From Salvia splendens (taxonomy: Eukaryota > Streptophyta > Magnoliopsida > Lamiales > Lamiaceae), in assembly GCF_004379255.2 (NCBI RefSeq), contig NC_056037.1, positions 14,580,902-14,644,901 of the forward strand: 64,000 bases of DNA. The letters run 5' to 3'. The translations under genes and the position numbers were made by a program. The notes under the pieces were generated by a model. The model did not search any database and was not told the origin of the DNA. It saw nothing but the letters and a program-made list of their open reading frames with translations. Of this stretch, positions 30,396 to 41,849 are shown piece after piece. Position 1 is the stretch's first letter; the number at the start of each line of letters is the position of its first letter.

Positions 30396-32312
30396 CACTA
30401 TAAAATTTCAATAAAATAATCATTGTTGTATATTTTGATATATTTTAATTTAATTTTGAATGTAAGTGACGTAAGTTTAACATATTTCAAAATTTAACGT
30501 TGGATAATATTTTATTTAATAAACAATATATTTAACGCGTAATATTTTATTTCAATTTCACGGTATAATAAAAACTAGTCTATAAATTCATGATTCTTTC
30601 CTGTATTTGGAATCTTGGCACTTTTCACAAGAAACATGTAGATTCCTTTTAGTAGGTCTTATTCCAAAGTAAAGGAATCATATGAAGTCCCTCCAATTCT
30701 TTTAATTATTTAACCATTTAAGGAATCTATTTTACTTTGTGTGTAACACATAACTCGATTCTATCTAATTTTATGCTTTTAAGATGTGACAGTGGGATAC
30801 CTAAATGTGAATTCCATGTCTTTAGTGATAGAGCATAGTTTTTTGAGGTTTTTCCTATGCAATAAAATATGCTTCAATAAAGTTCAATTATTATAATTAT
30901 TGGGTTTTGTTTTGGTTTGTTTGCGACTTGATCAAGGAGGAATGAGTGTAAGACCGAGATTGTTTTAATCTTTGACCTAACTACTTACAATCATCGCTTT
31001 GATGTCCCCTAAAGACTTCTTCGACTTTGTTTTAATAGTCTCGAGTTATTTTTCGGTCGTAATTCAAATTTACAACCATTAATGTAATGTTTGTTTTCGT
31101 AGTTTACTGTTTAGTAATCTAAAAATTTCATCCTATGAAATAGTTGTGATTCGATGTACACTAAAAGTTGAATGAAAATTGCGAGGGCTATCAGAGATTG
31201 GAATGGAGATTAAAAAGCGACAAGTATGCGGCTTGTTGAAGAATGTGGATAGGCTTTTCTTCTTCTTTTTCTACTTTTCTTGGCTACTTCCTTGATGTTT
31301 TGTTGCTTGGCTGCTTTTGGTGTTGCTTTATTGAGGTTACATAGGCCTTCTTCTTTTTAATAGTTGTTGATTTAGTTGTTTTTGCTAGTCGGTTGAATCT
31401 CTTTAATTTTGTATGTTGTACCTCTGCTTGTCATTTCTGATTTCTAAATACATAAAAAAAAGTTAATGAAACGTTCACGGTTGCTAATATGTAGTTCTAC
31501 TGTTGAATACTTAGTGAAGCCTTGAATTATTCCCTACCAAAAGTCCGCCACAAGTTAATTAATTACTAACTGATAAAGAATGAACTTTGGAATATCAAAG
31601 AAAATGTTTGATAGGCTATGGTGGCTGTAATTTTAAATTGTTGAAGGTGATATAACGATAATAACTCTTATAGTATTACTCAGATATATTTTTAATCGAT
31701 AACAATTGGCTAATAATGGACCCTAAATCATAATAAAAAGACATTTACATAATTATCACAATTCCTGCGGTCCATTGAAAATATTTTGGACTTTGTAAAA
31801 TTTGAATTCGAATTCATCCATCACCAAAAATTCTCAAATGAAAACCTCATTCTAAATATATCATACATATGGTTATCAATATTTTCTGTCAATTTCGTGA
31901 AATGATGCATGAACAATTCATACCACATTATGTGTTGTAATTTAGTTTTATTCATCGATTTGGAGACAAAAAAAAATATTCTTACTATAATGGACCTCGG
32001 CGATTATTGTCTCATTATACAAAGTGTTAACCACACGCAACATGCTTCTGGTGATCTTTGGTGCTTTCCAGTTTTAGATTTATAAGAGTATGATCAGAGC
32101 ATTCTTGTTGCATGTCGATCCATTCAGTAGATTTTGCATTCAGTTCCTTATAGAAAGTAAGTTAGTATTGTTCATAACCTCACGGATGTGGACAATCTAA
32201 CGTGAAGGACTTTACTGATAATACTTGGTGTGATATAACACTAAATTGAATCATGAAGAAAAAAAAATGTAATTCTATGTAGGTTAAACTAAGTATGAGG
32301 TCTTTATTAATA
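30396..32312. other. Intergenic DNA with a possible LINE 3' tail
   Basis: A GT/T-rich stretch at about 31150-31470 ending in a short poly-A (ACATAAAAAAAAG) resembles the 3' end of a plant LINE; no coding part is present. A small-gene-flank phrase, CACAAGAAACATGTAGATTCC, lies at 30626. Nothing else is recognisable. Confidence 0.35.
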
Positions 32313-32565
32313 CCACATTCGTTCCATAGTAGTGGAATCATTTTTTTTGGCACGGAAACTAAGAAAAATTGTGTTAAGTGAGTTAAGTAAAGTAAGAATA
32401 AAGTAGAAAATGAAAAATGTAGAGAGATAAAGAGATAATAAAGTAACTGAGATCAAGTATAAGTGAGAAGAAATGCGTTGACTTTTACTAAAAAAGAAAA
32501 TGACTCAACTACTATAGAACGTACCAAAACAGCAAAATGACTCCACTACTATGGAACGGATAGAG
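32313..32565. mobile_element. Stowaway MITE
   Basis: 253 bp; CCACATTCGTTCCATAGTAG at the left and CTACTATGGAACGGATAGAG at the right, TA on both sides. Arms TAGTGGAATCATTTT pair with AAAATGACTCCACTA. Confidence 0.8.
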
Positions 32566-32648
32566 TAGTATCTCTAATAAAATTTAATTAATTAAATTAA
32601 AATTTGTTTAATTAAATCAGAAGTCTATTAGGAGAAAGACATATCTTA

Positions 32649-33005
32649 GATTGTCCACAGTGGTGGCGCCGCGTCGCCGCAAACGCGGTGGGGGTGGTTC
32701 ACCGGCGGCCAGCGCGACGGACCACTGTAGTGCGCCGACCGCCGGATTTTTTTTATTTTGAATTTTTCTAATTAGTTTATTTTATTTTTCTTAAATTTTG
32801 ATGATGTTTTTTTCTAACTATTTTCATCTGATAATTTTTATTCTGGTCCAATTAAATATACCAACAATTGATTAAATAATGTGATTTATGGCTATGGCAT
32901 GGTTGTCCACTGAGTTGGATAAGTTTTTGTGGCGGTGGAAGAGTTTTTGTGGCTGTTGGCTGGCTGTTCCGTGACTGGTGTCCACCACCACCACTGTGGA
33001 CACTC
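32649..33005. mobile_element. PIF/Harbinger (Tourist-like) MITE
   Basis: 357 bp with TTA target duplications (32646-32648 and 33006-33008). Left end GATTGTCCACAGTGGTGG, right end CCACCACTGTGGACACTC. The GC-rich CGCGTCGCCGCAAACGCGG near the left end forms a small hairpin. Confidence 0.8.
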
Positions 33006-33009
33006 TTAG

Positions 33010-33970
33010 ATATCCTTGGATCCCCTAAACTCATTAGTACTCTATAAAGTGTAAATAGAGGAAAAAGAAATGGGATTACATCATCACGTCTACAACAATT
33101 AAAATCCACCCCTTACTATAGGAGAATTTGACACTTCCGAGTTTATAGCTTATTGGTCAAGCAATATTAAAACTTCCGAGTAAGTATAATTTGTTGAAAT
33201 ATCCAAGGTTCAGATCATTAAACTTGGGAGTAAGTATAATATGTTGAAATATCTGGGGGATGGAAGGCCTCGTCCAAATCCAGATTATCAATAATTCTAA
33301 ATATTTGAGCAAAGTGTGGCAAGTTGAATTGGGGGAGGGAGGCGGCTTGCCATCTCGCTATTTTTGGCATCCAGACCAAATGTTTCCTCCTTCCAAAAGA
33401 AAAAAACATCACCAGAAATATGTTGAGCCAAAAATACATGTGTTGAATAGTCGTCTACTATCGTTAGGCGACACAGAACGACTGGGTTTCTTAAAAATGT
33501 TAAATTAATAATGCCCGCCTTTTTATCAACCCACAATGTTAATTCATTTCTGTCACAGTTGTATATTTGTACATCACAATTCACAGGTATGCTAATGCTA
33601 TTCAGCCGTCTCAAAAGATTTTCCCCTTTTAACTCATTTTTATTCAACTAGATTTTTTAATTTGCCACAAAGTTGCCTACTATTTCTATACTATTAGTGT
33701 GCGAGCAGCATAAACAACAAATTGAAGAAGAAAATAGAGTACTAAATTGGAATTAAACACGACTAAGTGAGCGAGCAGCATAAACAAATTTATGGACGGA
33801 GCCTTAGATTGTACAACGAGTTCCATACACCAATATGCATATCCAAATCATCTAAACTCGGGAAAAAAAACAAAGAAAAATAATCACAACAACATTATTT
33901 CGCTCCGTAATTTTTTTTCTTTTTTTAATTCGCACAGGCCACAGATTATTCCCAAAATTCGACAAATTTC
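33010..33970. other. Intergenic DNA, no gene supported
   Basis: Contains a 116-codon frame on the minus strand (33297-33647) of unclear meaning and a duplicated phrase AGTAAGTATAATNTGTTGAAATATC (33180 and 33231). It may be degraded retroelement DNA; no domain is recognisable. Confidence 0.4.
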
Positions 33971-33974
33971 AAGC

Positions 33975-34316
33975 TCACGCTTTGGGCGAATCACTCACCT
34001 CATCATCCTCTGCCGCTCTGCACAGCGCCAACTGCGACGCTGTCCTCGGAATCTCCGCCGACGCCGAGGCGGGGGAGGAGGACGGAGACAGCGAGGACTG
34101 GCCGATCAGCGCCAGAGATCCTTCGCTCCAGGAGCGGCGGATCGGGTAGGAGACCTTATCGTATCTGGAGCGGTGGGGGCAGTGTCCGGCAGAGTTGTGG
34201 AGAGCGCAGCCGCAGTTGCGGTGGTAGGGGCGGCGCTGGATCCCGGTGTCCGCGGCGGTAATGCAGCCTTCGAGCAGGCTCCGGAATAAGCCGTCGCCGG
34301 CAGCTCCAGTGGCCAT
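33975..34316 (-). CDS. Small Cys/His-rich protein, copy G (divergent, GC-rich)
   Basis: A 113-residue single-exon protein starting MATGAAGDGLFRSLLEGCIT. It has the same core pattern, RRPYHRNCGCALH followed five residues later by CxH, then a basic RRSWSEGSLALI motif and a Ser/Ala-rich acidic tail. It is more GC-rich and longer than copies A-F, lacks their first two Cys, and looks like the slowly evolving member seen across plants as an uncharacterised family. The ATG context (AGCCATGGCC) is strong and an AT-rich leader lies upstream. There is no signal peptide or membrane segment. I do not know its function; zinc or other metal binding is inferred from spacing. Confidence 0.8.
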   Translation of the reverse strand: MATGAAGDGLFRSLLEGCITAADTGIQRRPYHRNCGCALHNSAGHCPHRSRYDKVSYPIRRSWSEGSLALIGQSSLSPSSSPASASAEIPRTASQLALCRAAEDDEVSDSPKA

Positions 34317-34951
34317 GGCTTACAAATTGATGCAGATATTTTTCTGCGGTTTGGGGAATGGAATTCAATTGATTTTTTGTATTTGTAGGATTGTGCAGAG
34401 CTATTTGAATAGTAACGTGTAAAGTGACAGAGTATTTTGTACGTGACATGTGGAGGGAATACTCTTGTGGGCCCAACTAAACCATTTAATATTTCAATTA
34501 CTTTTTGCTCATAGACTACGATTTAAATGTGGTTACGCGTTAATGTTAATAATCTTTTCTGGAGTACTACCTTTAATCCAAAGATTAAAAAAAATATGAG
34601 TGTTTAGATATTGAGTGAATAAAGAATATAAACAATAGTCAAGTAAAATTGATAAAGAAAACGTAAAATAAAAGAGAATATAATTTGTACCAAAAAATAA
34701 AAGTGACTAAACTGCGTTTAAAAACAAATATGACTCAATTATGAAATTGATGGAGTACATGAAATTGAGGGAGTACATCATTTGTTTCAAGTAATAGTTT
34801 ATTAACTTTATTAATTACTCTTTAGTATATGAAAATCCATAATTGAAATTAATGATCATGAATGCAATTCCAATTCGCAATACATAGATTGAGGCATCAA
34901 TTTTCCTAAATCGATGTTTATTTAGCTATAAAAACTTGATTACTGGTTTAA

Positions 34952-36035
34952 AATGTTTTAAAAACCGGACCGGACCGGCCGGTTCGACCGGTCGGACCGC
35001 GAACCGGTAGGTAGTCCGGTCCGATTCACCCCTTTAAACCACCACTGCATTGAACCGCCGTGAACCGGTGGAACCGGCCTGTCGGACCGTGAACCGGAAA
35101 CCGGAAACCGGTTTTCTATTACCACTGCATTGAACCGCCGTGAACCGGTGGAACCGGCCTATCGGACCAGTTGGACCGTGAACTGGAAATCGGTTTTCTA
35201 TTACCACTGCATTGAACCGCCGTGAACCGGTGGAACCGGCCGGTCGGACCAGTTGGACCGTGAACCGGAAACCGGTTTTCTATTATTTTTTTTCAAAATT
35301 TTTTAAAATTTGTTGTTGGTAGAGGTTGAACTCATGACCTCTCTTCTAGTTAAGAAGACCTCTACCACTCCACCACATGGACTCATTGAACAATTTGAAC
35401 ATTAAATATTTTTATACATTAACCATTAATTTTATCTACAAAAACTAATAATTCATTTTAATTTTATTATTCTTTAATATAATTGTTACTTATAATATAT
35501 ATAATTATCATCCTTTATATTTTAATGATGCTCTACTTACCACCTATATTATTATTAGTAACATATAAGATTCATTATTTACTATAAATAAATTTTTTAT
35601 ATTACATACTTAATTTATATACCCTAGCTATTGACATTAATGAATAATCTTATCTAAACTAATTAATAAGTACTTAATTCGTATTTAATTATATATTATT
35701 TTACGAAATAAATTTTCTTAAATTAATATAAACATTATCTATTTTAATACATGAAATATTAAATTTTTTTATCTAGACTAACTAATATTAAATATATATA
35801 TCTGAATATATTTACTAAATTTTAATATTATTTATATTTATACATCACTAATTATCTATAAGGTTTAATGTTTTGTGATATATTATTAATTGTAAATCAT
35901 TTACTAAATTTAATATATTTTTATATATATTTGCAACAGTAAAACGGTTAGACCGGTGGTTCGATCGGTTGGACTGGTTGAACCGTGAACCAGTAACGTC
36001 GCCGGTTCGGTTGCCGGTCCGGTTTTTAAAACATT
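34952..36035. mobile_element. hAT-like non-autonomous element with CCGGTTC repeats
   Basis: A 1,084-bp element with terminal inverted repeats AATGTTTTAAAAACCGGACC and its complement, and a near-perfect 8-bp flank duplication TGGTTTAA/GGGTTTAA. GC-rich ends carry GAACCGG/CCGGTTC words, as in the hAT element at 9513. It encodes no transposase; the middle is very AT-rich. A tRNA-like stretch lies at about 35325-35385. Confidence 0.7.
35036..35284. repeat. 82-bp tandem repeat, three copies
   Basis: A unit beginning ACCACTGCATTGAACCGCCG and ending CCGGTTTTCTATT is repeated at about 35036, 35120 and 35203. Copy 1 lacks the CAGTTGGAC phrase of the other two. Confidence 0.75.
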
Positions 36036-36044
36036 GGGTTTAAT

Positions 36045-38530
36045 ACTAGACAGTATCTTATTTATTTAATTGTGGACCACCGCAAAAAGGTTAGTTGCGT
36101 AGATTAAATTGATACTTCAATTAAAAAGAAGAAAATAAAAAGAGTCGCGTTGTGCAAACGTCCGCACTCCATAAATTAGGTCATTTTCTATAGCGCAAGT
36201 GTCGATTGATCATGATGTTTGAGTATCAAAGTTGAGGTTCAATTTTGTTTCTATTTTGTAAACATAATAAAAATGAAATCATTTAATTTTCACATTGGAT
36301 AACGACGCGGTGAGTTCTACTACGATATGTGTACTTATTAGAATAATCTCTTCTATTCACGTATCAGCATATTATAATTGGATTTCGCATATTCATACTA
36401 CAAAAAAGTGTCTCTATTCATCTATATAAATTAGGATTGATTATTAAAAAAACTTCTCGATCTTGGTTCAATTCTGGTTTTAGCCAAGTTATATATTTCA
36501 AATTTAGTCCTGAAAAATAAATTTGCGATTCCTGAAAAATTAAATATCATCACAAGTCTTTGGTAATGGAAAAATATCTTCATGTATCCATTTATTTTCT
36601 TATTATGCATTGGATTCCATTAAGGACACATCTTTTCATTCTCTAATTATTATAAATTGAAGATTATGGTTCAATAATGAAGAAATAAATTTGATTTATT
36701 CTCTAATTAATTATTTTATAGTTATACAAATGATTTAAGTATTATGTCACTTAAATTTGAATGCTATTATTCCTAATTAATTTGATATTTAATTTATTTT
36801 GGAGCTAATTTTATAAACAACTACTATAATTTCAAATAATTTATACTCCCACATTATATAGAAACAAAATCAAGTTATATTATTCAATCGATTTGTGAAT
36901 TTTGATACAAAATGAAATTAAATGGCGTTATTACTAAAATAATTTAAAAGATATAAATATTACTAGTGGGGTGTGATCAAGTGCAAATTTTATATATTAT
37001 ACAAACTTCAAGCTATGATCTGGACTGTTAGAAAATGTCAATAAATGATAAAATAATAGCAACAAAGAATGTTAACACAACATCAATGGTTGATACTGTG
37101 TTGACATTATGTTGATATTTTTGTTGCTAATATTTTGTCATCTGTTTACATTTTTAAATGGTCCAGATCATAGTTTACAGTTTAAATATTTATAATTTGC
37201 ATGTTTTCACTATCATATTAGTTATATTTGAATGACTTTCCATGTTATATAATATCCTCAATTATTTAATATTGTAACCATTGTTTAAAAAGATGAGTCT
37301 TATTGTAATTATTGAAGATTTGTGATTGGATAGCCGGTAGTGTATATGGTTTTAGTCCGTACATGGTACGAGAATCTATGGGAATTAACAACGCAATGGT
37401 AAACTAAATTAATGTTAAGATAGTTATATACTGGTATTTTGGCGATTATACCTGAAGTTAGTCCTATGTTTTGAGTATATTAATTTATATTGGTTATTGA
37501 TAGGATTAATCGCCAAAACCCGCAAATTATAAAATAACTTAAATTTTAAGTGGCTAGAACCCATAAACCTTGAAAGTAATTGGATTAAGTAAACTGGGTC
37601 AACGAAGCATAATCAAATGCTTATAACATTTTATTTTGCCGAAATACAAGCACTCTTTAGTCTTTAGTGAAATTCAGCCTAATTAATTATCATCTTCTTC
37701 CACTTCAAAACTAAATATCATGTTTGAGTTTGTGGCAAACCAAAATTCTACAACCACCGATTTCGTAATACTTAAATAGGTGTACAAAATACTGTGATGG
37801 GTTAATTTCATAATGAATGCAATTTTTTTTAAAAAAAGTTAGGCAATATGCTTATGTGAGCATATTTTATTGGATTGTGTTAGCATTACTTTTATTTATT
37901 TTATACATTCATGATTTAAATACGTCATTAATAAATATAAAAAGCACTGATTATTCTATTATCATTTAATTTTAAATAATAGAAAAAATTAATTAAGCTT
38001 TGATTTTTATGTTATTTGTAGATCTAATGAAGTTAGTAATAATTATAGGATACTGAAATTAAAATAAATATATAAAATAACGATAATATGGAAATGAAGA
38101 AGGGTGGTCATGAATAGTACACATGTAAAATATATATGTAGGATAATATTTCTAGGAGATGAGTTGTCATTAATAGTCAAACCAAACTTATTTGGCACTA
38201 ATTCATCTTTCGATATCTTATCGTGCACGATTAGAACTTCAAATGGGCAGCATAAAATTAGGTGCGATAAACATAATTTAGCACTAGATATACATGAATA
38301 AAAGCATTTCATAAGATGCAATGAGCGCACCCTTTAATTCCTTTATTTCGAGAATGTGTCCTTTACTTCTTATGTTTGCCATGAAGATAATTCGGCTAGT
38401 GAGATATAAAAAAGAATTTCGTCTTAACACTACACAAATTATGGGGTTATATATCATACTAGTACTTAATCGTCGATGTATATACTAAAAGAAGATCACA
38501 CCTAAACTAAAAGCAGTAATATATATGCAC
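36045..38530. other. AT-rich intergenic DNA
   Basis: No gene seen. Contains the second palindromic MITE (36961-37224) and a 12-bp inverted repeat TTTTGGCGATTA/TAATCGCCAAAA at 37437 and 37507. Short minus-strand frames near 38043-38330 lack any resemblance. Confidence 0.5.
36961..37224. mobile_element. Palindromic MITE, copy 2
   Basis: About 264 bp; shares the order TGCAAATTTTATATATT, AGCTATGATCTGGAC, central GTTGACAT repeats and GGTCCAGATCATAG with the element at 30118-30395. Ends TACTAGT and ATATTAGT. Boundaries are approximate. Confidence 0.7.

Positions 38531-38569
<39 letters not shown>
38531..38569. repeat. (GT)n(GA)n microsatellite
   Basis: About twelve GT units followed by about eight GA units in one uninterrupted tract. 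Confidence 0.95.
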
Positions 38570-39485
38570 TCATAGTTCACCACGAAACTTGTTACTTGTA
38601 GGGTGAATTTCTTGACATAATTTGTAAGCAAGTGTTTATTAGTTTATGGGCAAACCCAATGCCTTTTACCTGAAAAAGACTTCATGAATGAATATATAAG
38701 TGTTGGATACTTTTGTTGTTCATGGTTGAAATTTATTTGGAGTTTGGGGAATGGAAACATATATATACATGGTGCAGGTGGGGATATGATTCTGACTCAT
38801 TGAATGATAAACATATATAGTACTATTAAGTATTTGTTTTTATGATAGAAATTTTAATCCGTGTTTTTATTACGAGTAAGGAAGGATTTGTAACATAAAT
38901 CTAATTCAATTACTATATTTTACCAAATACATATACTCATTATCACACAATTGACACCATAATAGTGGATATGTTAGATATAATTGGAAAAATTGTTGAG
39001 AATTAACATGCTAACTATTGTCTTGTGAAACACTGCAAATAGAAATGGATTGATTAATATAAAATCACAGACCAGGTTTCTAGCCCAGAATATGGGTTAT
39101 TCTGGGCTTTAAATACACAAAGTACCATATTGTCCTAATTAATAATCTTAAAAAACATGTTATAAAATATAAACTCTGCGAACGCATGATAGGAAGACAT
39201 TGCATTGTGAAATTCGGGTAAAATATCAGATGAAAACATCTACTGTATTTATCAAATTGTGCTGAATAAAAATGATGAGCAAGCATCTCAAAAAGATAAA
39301 ATTATACGTATAAAAGAAATAAACATCCTGCAATGAGTAGTATGAGTATCTAATAGTAATAACAATGAATACCAAACTCCATGGTGTTATTTTTTTAGAT
39401 AAACATTCTCTAATGAAAAAATGACATCAGAAAACAAAAAACTACGAAAATAAACTTCAAAAGTTGCTTCCCGGTCACCAACACC
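38570..39485. other. AT-rich region downstream of the TMN11-like gene
   Basis: No second gene supported. The part nearest 39486 should contain the 3' UTR of the minus-strand gene. Confidence 0.5.
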
Positions 39486-41462
39486 TCAGTCCAGTTTCAC
39501 AGACGAAAATAGGTAGTGCACGAACCAGAACGAGGAGAGGAACCCGACTGTGCCCGTTGCAAGCATGATCGCAAGCACCATGAAAAGCGAATAGCCCAGG
39601 TAGAGCGTTGCAGAGACAGGTCCGCTCAAACTCTTGAGGTCAAATATCAGATAGTTGATGGAGTAAAGGAAGATGTATATAGCAACGGACCCAGACGCAA
39701 AGAAAGACTTCCACCACCATTTCCAGTCCTCCACACAAAGGTGCATGTACGTGAGAACGAGCGACACCTCAGCACATACCACGACTAAAAGCATGAGCAC
39801 GACGAAGAGGAATCCAAAAACATAGTACACACGACCCATCCAGAGGCTCGACATGATAAAGAAGAGCTCGATGAAAAGTGTGCCAAAAGGAAGGGTACCA
39901 GCCCCAAGAACCAGCAGCCACGATGGATACTTCTGTTGTGGGATTTCTCGGGGGATTTGGTTTGTTCGGACGGGGTATTCAATATGAGGCGCCTTTGCAC
40001 CAAAGTAGCCGCCAACGAGGGTGAGGGGAACAGAGATACAGAACCATAGCAAAATGAGGATGACAAATAAAGAGAAAGGAATTGCTCCTGTGCTGTGACT
40101 ACCCCACAACAAGAAATTCAAGAAAGTGAAAATCAGAAACGAAATACCGGGGAAGAAACAAGAAACCTTCCACGAGACACCAATCCATCCCTTGTGATCC
40201 CCACAAAAGATCGTCCTCCATAAACGAACAGCTACATACCCAGCTGCAATTCCAAGAACCATGTAGAAAAACAGCATGCCTGAAATAAGCGTCCCTCGGG
40301 ACGCTGGGGACATAAATCCGAGGGCAGCGAATAAAATCGTCACCACGGCCATTCCAAGAATCTGGACCCCATTACCAACCATCACACACAGGAGTGCTGG
40401 ATTAGAAGGTGCACGGAAGACATCAGCAACAACGAGCTTCCAGCCCGACAACTCCTCATTCATCTGAGCTTGAGCTTCCTTGTCGAGCTCCTCATACCGG
40501 GTAAGATCCCGCCTAACAGTCCTCAAGAAGATCACAAGTACAATACCAGCCAAGAAAGTGATCACCATGAGCGAATTCAGAATTGAAAACCAATGCACCT
40601 TAGCACCCTCCATCTTCAAATATGCATCCCACCTTGAGGGCCATTTGATGTCCTTCTCCACAAAGGAGACCTCATAGGAAAAAGCAAGAGGCTCATTCTC
40701 CTTAATAGGCATGGCTACCGTGTTTGGATCACAGATAATTGAAGCCGGGTACTTGTTATACATTTTCAAGTTCTTCACCATTTCAGGCTTATGCTGGAAA
40801 CTACAGGGCACCACCTCAAACCCAACAACCATGTACCCTGGTGCGGCTGATCCCTGGTTTCCCTCGGGCGGGATCATCTCAGCAGCATCCCCAGTGCCCA
40901 TCACACGAGCCACATTGCTCTCTTCGAACTTATGAACAAGGACAGTAAACTTCAAGTGATTGAAGATATAGTACCCCTCGTCAACCTTAGCACCCACGGG
41001 ATAACCTGTCCACCTCAACATATACCCATCCTTCTTAGTATACCTAATTGCTGGCAAGTTATCAAGGATGACATTGGCCTGATACATCTCATCAATCCTC
41101 TTTTTCAAAAGCTTAAACTCCTCACCCGATAAAGGCTTTGTTTGGCAGAGGAAAATCTGGGTCTCATTAGTGTACATCTTGAACCTATATGGTGAATTCT
41201 CAATCCTATCACCCATGAGAAGCTCACCGAGATTCTCTGCACTATCCTTAATGCCATCTTTGGGTTGACAGAATGGCAAACTATAATAGCTAAAGGGCAT
41301 TTCAGTGTCAATTGAAGTCAAAGAATTCACTTTCACGGTCAAGGGATCACCGACTTCATATTTGTGAGGATAACTACCGGGGAGATAAAACCCTTGGCTC
41401 AATTGACAAATTACTAACACAACAAGCAAGATCGACACCTTCAAACTCAGCAAAGATCCCAT
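39486..41462 (-). CDS. TMN11: Transmembrane 9 superfamily (nonaspanin/EMP70) protein, TMN11-like
   Basis: A 658-residue intronless coding region. The start is the ATG at 41462; the frame is open further upstream but only through TTG, and a good splice acceptor lies there. Residues 1-24 form a signal peptide. Residues 25-290 are the lumenal domain with Cys pairs and a TNET glycosylation site near residue 98. Nine membrane helices follow at about 291-313, 356-383, 390-414, 429-453, 459-485, 514-538, 546-572, 586-607 and 618-645. The protein ends VKLD, matching the KxD/E COPI-retrieval motif of plant nonaspanins, so Golgi/endosome residence is expected. From memory Arabidopsis TMN11 has the same length and also neighbours AK5. 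The molecular role of the family (membrane-protein sorting) is only partly known. Confidence 0.92.
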   Translation of the reverse strand: MGSLLSLKVSILLVVLVICQLSQGFYLPGSYPHKYEVGDPLTVKVNSLTSIDTEMPFSYYSLPFCQPKDGIKDSAENLGELLMGDRIENSPYRFKMYTNETQIFLCQTKPLSGEEFKLLKKRIDEMYQANVILDNLPAIRYTKKDGYMLRWTGYPVGAKVDEGYYIFNHLKFTVLVHKFEESNVARVMGTGDAAEMIPPEGNQGSAAPGYMVVGFEVVPCSFQHKPEMVKNLKMYNKYPASIICDPNTVAMPIKENEPLAFSYEVSFVEKDIKWPSRWDAYLKMEGAKVHWFSILNSLMVITFLAGIVLVIFLRTVRRDLTRYEELDKEAQAQMNEELSGWKLVVADVFRAPSNPALLCVMVGNGVQILGMAVVTILFAALGFMSPASRGTLISGMLFFYMVLGIAAGYVAVRLWRTIFCGDHKGWIGVSWKVSCFFPGISFLIFTFLNFLLWGSHSTGAIPFSLFVILILLWFCISVPLTLVGGYFGAKAPHIEYPVRTNQIPREIPQQKYPSWLLVLGAGTLPFGTLFIELFFIMSSLWMGRVYYVFGFLFVVLMLLVVVCAEVSLVLTYMHLCVEDWKWWWKSFFASGSVAIYIFLYSINYLIFDLKSLSGPVSATLYLGYSLFMVLAIMLATGTVGFLSSFWFVHYLFSSVKLD

Positions 41463-41546
41463 CTTTACCGTCGCTATCGTAGATCTGGACGGCCCAGACC
41501 GGGAAATCGACGATAATTTCCAAGACAACAAGGAAAATTTCAAGAT

Positions 41547-41727
41547 CTGCCGCAAAATTCACAAAATTTAGAGGTTTCGTACAGAGTGAGCATTCCAGAT
41601 CAAAATGTGTTCAAAAAAAGATAAACGGAATTTGAAACAAAATTTGTAACGGAAACATTGAAGAAAACATTTGAAAACGAAGAGAAGGGGTGTATTTGAA
41701 TATGGAAATCGTAGAGATCTAACTGAC
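41547..41727 (-). other. Likely 5' UTR intron of the TMN11-like gene
   Basis: On the minus strand CCAAG|GTCAGTT (donor at 41727) and TTTGCGGCAG|ATC (acceptor at 41547) frame a 181-bp intron just before the coding exon. A TATA-like CATATAAATATG lies upstream at about 41835-41846. Confidence 0.55.
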
Positions 41728-41849
41728 CTTGGAGTAGAATCGGGATTGAAAACAGCTACATGAACAGCGGCAGAAAACGTGTAGATGCGGAAATTTAGAG
41801 AAATGAAACTGAGTGATGAGAAGCACGATCTATTCATATTTATATGCTG

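Noticed and set aside
32852..33109. 85-codon minus-strand frame
   Set aside because: It covers the end of a Harbinger-type MITE with TTA duplications, so it is not a gene.
41463..41555. 31-residue N-terminal extension of the nonaspanin
   Set aside because: It would need a TTG start, lies right after a good 5' UTR splice acceptor, and would bury the signal peptide.
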